The translations under genes were made by a program, and so were the position numbers. DNA of 10,745 nt from LMUY01 sp964246185 (lineage in GTDB: Bacteria > Pseudomonadota > Alphaproteobacteria > Acetobacterales > Acetobacteraceae): assembly GCA_964246185.1 (NCBI GenBank), contig CAXTPP010000119.1:1-10745 (forward strand), in the 5' to 3' direction. Position 1 is the first letter of the stretch, and every line of letters begins with the position of its first letter. Under the pieces are notes generated by a model. It had not been told where the DNA came from and did not search any database. It worked only from the letters and a program-made list of their open reading frames with translations. Shown piece by piece: positions 5,487 to 10,745 of the stretch.

Positions 5487-7538
5487 TTACTGCGTCAACT
5501 CGGTCACCAGCCGGTCGGCGTGGTAGATGTGCGCCAGCGCCTCGCGGATCGCGGTGACATCGACCGCCACAGCGCGGTTCTGGCTGGCATCGTAGCCAAA
5601 ATCCCCGCCCAGCGACTGAATGTTGCCGTCGAACACCAGCCCGACTGCCTCACCCTTGCGATCAATCAGCGGGGAGCCGGAGTTGCCGCCGATGATGTCG
5701 TTGGTCGTCGCCATGTTCAGGCGGGTTGCCAAATCCATGCCCGCCTTCGCCTCCAGCCAATTCGGCGGCAGGGCGAAGGGATCGTTGCCGGTGGCGCGGG
5801 CATATGCGCCCGCGAAGTCGGTGAACGTCGCTACCGCCTTGCCGTTCTGGTTGTAGCCCTTCACCGTGCCGTAGGACAGCCGCAGGGAGAACGTAGCATC
5901 CGGGTAGTCCGCGGTGCCCTCCAAAGCGAACTTGGCCCGCGCGATCGCCGCCGCGTTCTCGGTGACAATCGCCTTGACGTTGTTCTCGTAATCCGCCCGC
6001 ACGGCGCGGGCCGGGCCGTCGAGCCGGCGGACGAACACCAGCATCGGGTCGTCGGAGGCGTCGATGGCCGCCGGCCCACTTGCCAGCAGGGAGGCCCGCA
6101 GCTTTGGGTCGCCAAGCTTCGTGCCATCCACGATTTGCGCCGCGATCTGCTCCGGCGACTGGCTGCCGAGGATCGCTCGTACGTCGGCGTCGTCCGTGCC
6201 GAGGTACTCGCGCACCTTGGTCAGCCACCAGGCGATCTCCGTGCGGTCCAGCTCGGCATAGACCGGGGCGTCGGCCGTCACCTCCTGCTTGAGGGTCGGA
6301 GCGTTGGCGTCCTGGTAATCGGGCAGGCGCTGCGGGTCGGGCTTGCCTGCCTCGGCGGCATAGTGGTTCAGCAGGGTGGCCTGATGCAGCGTGGCCCCGG
6401 CGAAGAAGCGCGGCAGAAACTCCAGTAGGTCGTAACGCTGGTAGAGGCCCTTGCGGTGCTCGGTTGCTTTCGCAATCGCATTCCATGCCCCGTCGGCGGC
6501 GGCGAGCTTGGGGTCGGCCTGCACCTGGGCGCGCAGCGCGGCCTCTGCCTTTGCCGCGCTCGGGATGATGGAACCCTCCACCAGGGCCAGCTGGCGGCCT
6601 TTGAAGGCCTTGAGGTTGTTCTCATCGGACCACAGAGCGTTCCGTGAGAAGCGCTGCTGCTCCAGCCCCTTGGTGGCAAGCTCGGCGAACATGCCGCGCC
6701 GCTCGGACTCCAGGCTGATGAAGAATGGCTCCTCTTGGTCGCGCACGAATTGCAGCTGCGCCACCGTCAATGTCCGTTCGGTGCCGCCCGGGTTGCCGGA
6801 AGTGAAAACGACGTCGCCGTCCTGCGCGCCAGTCTTGGAGAAGCGCAGGAAGTCCGGCGAGGCGAGCGGCTTGCCATCGTCGTAAATCCGCACGAAAGCC
6901 GCTTCGAGGTCGTAGCGCGGGTAGTTAAAGTTGTCCGGGTCGCCGCCGAAAAAAGCCACCGATTCCTCCGGCGCCCACACCAGCCGCATATCCTGGTAGC
7001 GCTTGTAGGCGTACAGGTCGTAGCGGCCGCCGTTGTACAGCGTCACCACCTGGCAGCGCACGTCCGCGCCGTTGCCGCAGCCGCTCTGCACCTTGGCGAT
7101 CGCGGCCCGCTCGGCGTCGGCGAAATCCTGGCCCGACTGGCCGGCGGTGGCGTCCTGGATCGTCTTGGTCACGTCGGTGATGGCGGTGAGCTGGTTGGCC
7201 TCCAAATCCGGGCAGGGGCGCTCGTCGGCCAGCGCGGCGGCGGTGAAGCCGTTGGCCACGTAGTCGTGCTGGGCGTCGGACAGGGCGCCGATGCACTCGC
7301 GGGCGCAGTGGTGGTTGGTCATCACCAGGCCCTGCGGCGACACCAGGCTGGCCGAGCAGCCCTGCGCCAGGCGGATCGACGCCAGGCGCGCGTGGTCGAG
7401 CCAGGCCTGGTCCGGCGCCCAGCCGTACTGCGCCGTCATCTTCTGCGCGGGAAAGTTGTCGAAGGTCCACATGCCCTCGTTGGCCAGGGCCGGGCTGCAG
7501 GCCAAGGCGAAGACGGCGGCAAATGGGGCAACGCGCAT
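5487..7538 (-). CDS. S46-family dipeptidyl peptidase, DPP7-like, secreted to the periplasm
   Basis: S46 enzymes remove dipeptides from the N-terminus of peptides, usually in the periplasm. I chose the ATG at 7538 because GGAG lies five bases upstream and it opens a clean signal peptide (MRVAPFAAVFALACSPALA, cleavage before NEG); the ATG at 7574 would put 12 extra residues before it. The product has 683 residues, close to the ~700 of the family. The catalytic motifs are present: TNHHC with His76/His77, YPRYDLE with Asp210, and GNSGSP with Ser620. After the Ser motif, FDGN places Gly638 at the position that is Gly in DPP7 and Arg in DPP11, so hydrophobic rather than acidic P1 preference is inferred. 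Cys61/Cys78/Cys81 near the N-terminus may form disulfides. It is divergent from the aldehyde dehydrogenase gene and lies 143 bases upstream of the tiny peptide on the same strand. Confidence 0.9.
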   Translation of the reverse strand: MRVAPFAAVFALACSPALANEGMWTFDNFPAQKMTAQYGWAPDQAWLDHARLASIRLAQGCSASLVSPQGLVMTNHHCARECIGALSDAQHDYVANGFTAAALADERPCPDLEANQLTAITDVTKTIQDATAGQSGQDFADAERAAIAKVQSGCGNGADVRCQVVTLYNGGRYDLYAYKRYQDMRLVWAPEESVAFFGGDPDNFNYPRYDLEAAFVRIYDDGKPLASPDFLRFSKTGAQDGDVVFTSGNPGGTERTLTVAQLQFVRDQEEPFFISLESERRGMFAELATKGLEQQRFSRNALWSDENNLKAFKGRQLALVEGSIIPSAAKAEAALRAQVQADPKLAAADGAWNAIAKATEHRKGLYQRYDLLEFLPRFFAGATLHQATLLNHYAAEAGKPDPQRLPDYQDANAPTLKQEVTADAPVYAELDRTEIAWWLTKVREYLGTDDADVRAILGSQSPEQIAAQIVDGTKLGDPKLRASLLASGPAAIDASDDPMLVFVRRLDGPARAVRADYENNVKAIVTENAAAIARAKFALEGTADYPDATFSLRLSYGTVKGYNQNGKAVATFTDFAGAYARATGNDPFALPPNWLEAKAGMDLATRLNMATTNDIIGGNSGSPLIDRKGEAVGLVFDGNIQSLGGDFGYDASQNRAVAVDVTAIREALAHIYHADRLVTELTQ

Positions 7539-7673
7539 GAAGGCTCCGGGAAGGGTCGGCAGAGTGGCGAGCATAGCACGCCTGCCCTGCCGGTCGCCAT
7601 CGCCGCCGTCGGATTACCCCTGGCTTTCCCGCCGAACCCGGGCGAACATCGGCAAAACATCGGAGGCAACATC

Positions 7674-9137
7674 ATGTCCATCCTGCAAACCCCGACGCAG
7701 GCCTTCGCGCCGTCCGCTGCGGGCGACGAAGCCGCCATCCAAGAGCTTCACGCGGCGTTCGAGGCCCAGCGCGCCGCCTTCAACCATGACCGCTATCCCA
7801 GCCTCGAAGAGCGCAAGGCGCGCATCGGCAAGCTGGTCGGAATGCTGCTGGGCTACCGCGAACGCATCTGCAAGGCGCTCGACGAGGATTTCGGCTCCCA
7901 CCCCACCGGGGCGTCCGAGCTGATCGAGGTGCTAGGCCCGGTCGGCCGGGCGCAATACGTGCTCGGCAAGCTCGAGGAGTGGATGGCTGCCTCCCCGCGC
8001 GAGGTCGATCCGGCCTTCCTCGGCACCGCGCAGGCCTATGCCCAGAGCCAGCCGAAGGGCGTGGTCGGCAACATCGTGCCCTGGAACTTCCCGTTCGACC
8101 TCTCGGTCGGCCCTATGATCGAGATGCTGGCGGCCGGCAACCGGGTCATCGTCAAGCCCTCCGAATACACGCCGGCCTGCGCAGGGCTGCTGCGCGAGAT
8201 GGTGGAGGCGACCTTCGACTCGACGCTCGTCTACGTCGCGGTCGGCGGCCTCGGCCTGGCGCGCGCCTTCTCGGACCTGCCGTGGAACCACCTGCTCTAC
8301 ACCGGCAGCCCGGACGTGGGCCGCCAGGTCATGCAGGCGGCCTCGCGCAACCTCACCCCGGTCACGCTGGAGCTGGGCGGCAAGTGCCCGGCGGTGCTGA
8401 CGCCGGGCTCGGTGACGCAGACCAACGTCGATTCCATCATCGGTACCAAGACCGTCAAGAACGGCCAGATGTGCATCTCGGTCGATTACTGCCTCGTCCC
8501 GCGGGCCGACATGGACAGCTTCGTGACCATGTCGAAGGACTTCATGGGCCGCGTGGCGACCGACTACTCGCAAAGCGACGAGTGCACCGGCATCATCTCG
8601 CTGCGCCACCTGGATCGCCTGTCCGGGATGCTGGAGGAGGCGCGGGACCGGCAGACCGCCATCGTCGAGCTGGAGCCGAACGGCCGGATCGACCGCGAGA
8701 CCCGGCGCATGCCGATCTCCCTGGCACTCGACCCGGCGCCCGACCTGCGCATCATGAAGGAGGAGATCTTCGGCCCGATCCTGCCGGTCGTGCCATACGA
8801 CAACCTGGACGACGCGGTCGAGCGGATCAACGCCGGCGAGCGTCCGCTGGGCGCCTACATCTTCGGCGACGACAAGGCCTCGACCGACCATGTGCTGCAG
8901 CAAATCACCTCCGGGGGCGCCGCGGTCAACACCTGCGCGCTGCAGGGCGCGCTGCCGTCGCTCGGGTTCGGCGGCGTCGGCATGAGCGGCATGGGCCGCC
9001 ACCACGGCCTCGACGGCTTCCGCGAGTTCTCCAACCCGCGCGGCGTGGTGGTGCGCGGGGAAGGCGACCAGATCGACGCCTTCTACGCGCCGTACGGCAA
9101 GGCGGAGGCGATCGTGAAGATGGTGCTGGGAGGGTAA
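7674..9137 (+). CDS. calB: Aldehyde dehydrogenase, coniferyl aldehyde dehydrogenase-like
   Basis: This NAD(P)-dependent enzyme oxidises an aldehyde to its acid. The closest type I recognise is coniferyl aldehyde dehydrogenase, which yields ferulate from coniferyl aldehyde in lignin-derived aromatic breakdown; the exact substrate is inference. The 487-residue length is normal. Motifs in order are VPWNFPFD (135-142), Lys161 in VKPSE for the cofactor, the LELGGK motif with general base Glu233, catalytic Cys267 in NGQMCIS, and EEIFGPILP (363-371). The ATG at 7674 has GGAGG seven bases upstream. The same frame stays open far upstream, but that part is antisense to the S46 gene and is not coding. 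No other aromatic-degradation gene is near. The gene is divergent from the peptidase, with 135 bases between them that show no clear promoter, and convergent with the SDR gene. Confidence 0.88.
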   Translation: MSILQTPTQAFAPSAAGDEAAIQELHAAFEAQRAAFNHDRYPSLEERKARIGKLVGMLLGYRERICKALDEDFGSHPTGASELIEVLGPVGRAQYVLGKLEEWMAASPREVDPAFLGTAQAYAQSQPKGVVGNIVPWNFPFDLSVGPMIEMLAAGNRVIVKPSEYTPACAGLLREMVEATFDSTLVYVAVGGLGLARAFSDLPWNHLLYTGSPDVGRQVMQAASRNLTPVTLELGGKCPAVLTPGSVTQTNVDSIIGTKTVKNGQMCISVDYCLVPRADMDSFVTMSKDFMGRVATDYSQSDECTGIISLRHLDRLSGMLEEARDRQTAIVELEPNGRIDRETRRMPISLALDPAPDLRIMKEEIFGPILPVVPYDNLDDAVERINAGERPLGAYIFGDDKASTDHVLQQITSGGAAVNTCALQGALPSLGFGGVGMSGMGRHHGLDGFREFSNPRGVVVRGEGDQIDAFYAPYGKAEAIVKMVLGG

Positions 9138-9144
9138 TCCAGCA

Positions 9145-9161
9145 GCAGGGCTTTGCCCTGC
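9145..9161. terminator. Hairpin just after the aldehyde dehydrogenase gene
   Basis: GCAGGGC-TTT-GCCCTGC is a perfect seven-pair stem starting eight bases after the stop. No T tract follows, so it may act as a transcript-end stabiliser or be one unit of a repeated intergenic palindrome rather than a true intrinsic terminator. Confidence 0.45.
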
Positions 9162-9166
9162 ACCCA

Positions 9167-9227
9167 GAAGGGGGCAGTCGTCCCCTTCATCCCTCCATAT
9201 ACAGGTGTTCAGAGGACGACCGTCCTC
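9167..9227. repeat. Two further palindromes in the ALDH-SDR gap (REP-like)
   Basis: GAAGGGG (9167-9173) pairs with CCCCTTC (9182-9188) across eight bases. GAGGACG (9212-9218) pairs with CGTCCTC (9221-9227) across two bases. With the stem at 9145-9161 they make a series of short GC-rich palindromes filling the gap between convergent genes, as in families of intergenic repeats. Copy number elsewhere in the genome cannot be seen. Confidence 0.4.
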
Positions 9228-9270
9228 AGATGGGGTTCGGGCGAAGCCCTGATCTTTGCTTCGTGAGGTT

Positions 9271-9285
9271 TTGGTATTTTACCAA
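9271..9285. terminator. Hairpin spanning the stop codon of the SDR gene
   Basis: TTGGTA-TTT-TACCAA forms a six-pair stem that includes the SDR stop codon (TAA, 9281-9279). It may act for both converging transcripts, but it has no T run and is weak. Confidence 0.3.
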
Positions 9286-10115
9286 GCGTAGCCCAGATCC
9301 CGCGCACCCGAGATGCTGGCCTTGCGCAGCAGGGTCCGCGACACGCGGCGGGCGTGGAACACCGTGGCGGCGGTCGGGCCGACGAGCACGATGTCCTCGC
9401 CGCGCTTGACTGCCCGCACGATCCGCGCCGCCACCACCGACGGGTGGACGCCTTTCGCCTTGTACTGCTTGTCCAGCCGGTCGAGCGCCGAGGCGGGCAC
9501 GCTGTCCGCCACCGCCCGGCGGTTGCGCACGATGGGCGTGTCGATGATGCCGGGGCACACCACCGTCACGCCGACCCCGGTGTCCCGCAGCTCCATCGCG
9601 AGCGCGTCCGACAGGCCCAGCACGGCGTGCTTGGATGCGGAGTAGGCGCTCAGGTTCGGCACCGCGTTGAGGCCCGCCGCGGACGACACGTTGACCAGGC
9701 GGCGCACGCCCCCGGCGGCGATCATGCTAGGCAGGAACGCCCGGCTGACATGCACCACGCCCATCAGGTTCACGCCCATCACCTGGCTCCAGGCGCTCAG
9801 CGGCGTGTCCAGGAACGGGCCGAGGAAGCCGATCCCGGCGTTGTTCACCACCACGTCCGGCACGCCCGCCTCCGCCGCGACCCTCGTGGCGAGCGCCTCG
9901 ACGGCCGCCGGGTCGCCCACGTCGCACCCGGTGGCCAGGCAGCGGCGGCCGGTTCCCTGCACCAGCCGCGACGTTTCGCCCAGCCGCGCCTCGTCCAGGT
10001 CGGCCGCCACGATGTCGGCCCCTTCGCGGGCGAATGCGAGCGCCGTCTCATGGCCGATGCCCGAGGCCGCGCCCGTCACCAGCACCCACCGTCCGTTCAA
10101 ATCCTGCAACGCCAT
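9279..10115 (-). CDS. Short-chain dehydrogenase/reductase (classical SDR)
   Basis: This 278-residue cytoplasmic oxidoreductase has the classical SDR pattern. TGAASGIG (14-21) is the Rossmann glycine motif, Asp39 at the end of the second strand predicts NAD(H) rather than NADP(H), and NNAG lies at 91-94. The active-site tetrad is Asn116, Ser145, Tyr158 and Lys162 (YSASK), followed by PGII(D)TP. The last ~40 residues, basic and running to GYAW, extend beyond a minimal SDR of ~250. The substrate cannot be told from sequence. The ATG at 10115 starts five bases after the stop of the upstream 106-residue gene, with AGGGAG overlapping that stop, so the two form an operon. It converges with the aldehyde dehydrogenase gene; a shared pathway is possible but not shown. 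Confidence 0.88.
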   Translation of the reverse strand: MALQDLNGRWVLVTGAASGIGHETALAFAREGADIVAADLDEARLGETSRLVQGTGRRCLATGCDVGDPAAVEALATRVAAEAGVPDVVVNNAGIGFLGPFLDTPLSAWSQVMGVNLMGVVHVSRAFLPSMIAAGGVRRLVNVSSAAGLNAVPNLSAYSASKHAVLGLSDALAMELRDTGVGVTVVCPGIIDTPIVRNRRAVADSVPASALDRLDKQYKAKGVHPSVVAARIVRAVKRGEDIVLVGPTAATVFHARRVSRTLLRKASISGARDLGYAW

Positions 10116-10120
10116 GCTCC

Positions 10121-10441
10121 CTAGGTGCCCCAGCTAGCGCCGGCGAACACCATCTGATCCTTGTTGTCGCGCATCAGCATGGCGAAGCCCGGGATGGCCT
10201 CGAACCCCAGGCCGTGCGGCAGGCCGCTCTCAGGCTCGGCCACGATCTTGGCGTAGCTCTCGCCGGCGAACTTCTCCCACTTGCCGGCTGGCTTCTTCAC
10301 CTCGACGTGCGCCACCGTCGCCTTCAGCACCAGGCGCACGATCGCCTCCTTGCGCGAGGACGGCTTGGTCAGGCTCGGGCACCCGGCGATCATCTGCCAG
10401 CCGTTGGCCAGCGCCCAATCGGTTAATTCCTGCTTGGTCAC
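10121..10441 (-). CDS. Hypothetical protein, 106 residues, co-transcribed with the SDR
   Basis: I do not recognise this protein as a named family. It is translated from GTG at 10441 with AGGGAG seven bases upstream. The product has no signal peptide or membrane helix. It opens with a helix-like segment (KQELTDWALANGW), followed by PSLTKPSSRKEAIVRLVLKA, a strand-like basic part with VEVKKPAGKW, and SYAKIVAEPESGLPHGLGFE near the C-terminus. The mix suggests a small alpha/beta fold. Third-position GC bias matches the neighbours and the SDR start follows by five bases, so it is a real gene. It could be an accessory to the SDR or only share its promoter. Confidence 0.75.
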   Translation of the reverse strand: MTKQELTDWALANGWQMIAGCPSLTKPSSRKEAIVRLVLKATVAHVEVKKPAGKWEKFAGESYAKIVAEPESGLPHGLGFEAIPGFAMLMRDNKDQMVFAGASWGT

Positions 10442-10466
10442 GGCGTATCTCCCTAGCTTCGGGGAG

Positions 10467-10499
10467 CTTATACCAACGGCGCTTGAGAGTGATCGTCAA
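10467..10499 (-). promoter_or_regulatory. Possible promoter of the hypothetical-SDR operon
   Basis: TTGACG at 10499-10494 is a good -35 hexamer. TATAAG at 10472-10467 resembles a -10 but at a 21-base spacing, which is too long; the overlapping TGGTAT at 18 bases fits spacing but not sequence. Position, 26-58 bases before the GTG, is suitable. Confidence 0.3.
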
Positions 10500-10582
10500 G
10501 CCAGCAAGGCTGGGCTCCGCCTGCGTGGCCATTGCAATTGCCCGAAGAAGGCAACCGGAACCTTGGGCCACTCCGCCCAGAC

Positions 10583-10672
10583 CCGCCAAAGGCCGAAGGC
10601 CTCTGGAAACCGTTTATATAAAAGGATTCCAAAGGCCCCGCCTTTGGCGGAGTCCAGAGGCAGAGCCTCTGG
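10583..10672. repeat. Cluster of palindromes (REP-like intergenic element)
   Basis: CCGCCAAAGGC (10583-10593) pairs with GCCTTTGGCGG (10640-10650), an 11-base perfect inverted repeat enclosing the AT-rich TTTATATAAAA. Nested and adjacent are CCAAAGGC-CCC-GCCTTTGG (10629-10647) and CCAGAGGC-AGA-GCCTCTGG (10654-10672), plus AGGCC-GAA-GGCCT (10590-10602). On the minus strand the second stem is followed by AATCCTTTTATA, so it could also end transcription of the gene entering from the right. Confidence 0.5.
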
Positions 10673-10689
10673 CCTTGCTCGCGTCCGGC

Positions 10690-10745
10690 TTATCCGGACT
10701 CGCGGACCTTGGCCCCGTTGAGCCGGTCGCGTTCGTCCTCCCGCT
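10690..10745 (-). CDS. C-terminal end of an unidentified gene (5' part outside window)
   Basis: One minus-strand frame is open from the window edge (first full codon at 10743) to TAA at 10692-10690 and reads REDERDRLNGAKVRESG, a charged, protein-like tail. It is too short to name. The stop lies inside a small hairpin, GTCCGG/CCGGAC (10683-10699). The alternative is that these bases are non-coding spacer. Confidence 0.4.
   Translation of the reverse strand, partial: REDERDRLNGAKVRESG

Noticed and set aside
6735..7673. Upstream extension of the aldehyde dehydrogenase frame
   Set aside because: This part is antisense to the S46 peptidase, shows no ALDH sequence, and the ATG at 7674 has an excellent ribosome site.
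10583..10672. CRISPR array or insertion-sequence end
   Set aside because: There are no regularly spaced direct repeats, no spacers and no transposase; the structure is palindromic only.

Overview
The window looks like a chromosomal piece of a high-GC Gram-negative bacterium, most likely an alphaproteobacterium near the Sphingomonadales. The reasons are a tonB-exbB-exbD-exbD cluster with a long ExbB, strong GC bias at third codon positions, and palindromic intergenic repeats. The taxonomic placement is inference; there is no rRNA or marker gene here.

Layout. (1) 1-3924, plus strand: the 3' end of tonB, exbB, two exbD paralogues and an M3-type zinc metallopeptidase, tightly packed and probably one operon. 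TonB/ExbB/ExbD couple the proton-motive force to outer-membrane transport. (2) 3925-4004: short convergent gap with a hairpin. (3) 4005-5487, minus strand: the least ordinary part. A 22-codon reading frame with a good ribosome binding site (5275-5343) is followed after one base by a 422-residue TPR protein (4005-5273). The TPR gene has no good ribosome binding site of its own, a hairpin lies just inside its start, and its base and codon use is less GC-biased than its neighbours. A 7+7 perfect inverted repeat lies in the leader. (4) 5487-7538, minus strand: a secreted S46 dipeptidyl peptidase with a signal peptide, complete triad motifs and a DPP7-like specificity position. (5) 7674-9137, plus strand, divergent from the peptidase: a coniferyl-aldehyde-dehydrogenase-like ALDH. 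(6) 9138-9285: three or four hairpins between convergent genes. (7) 9279-10441, minus strand: a two-gene unit, an unrecognised 106-residue protein followed by an NAD-type short-chain dehydrogenase. (8) 10442-10745: palindromic repeat cluster and the likely last 17 codons of another minus-strand gene.

Most genes are ordinary housekeeping or accessory metabolism. The candidate for an undescribed system is the tiny-peptide/TPR pair, which could be a ribosomally made, modified peptide or peptide signal with its TPR partner, or alternatively a translational control leader for the TPR gene. No maturation enzyme (radical SAM, YcaO, MNIO, P450, lanthionine synthetase), exporter or resistance gene is visible, so the function is open. 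I saw no tRNA, rRNA, insertion sequence or CRISPR array.
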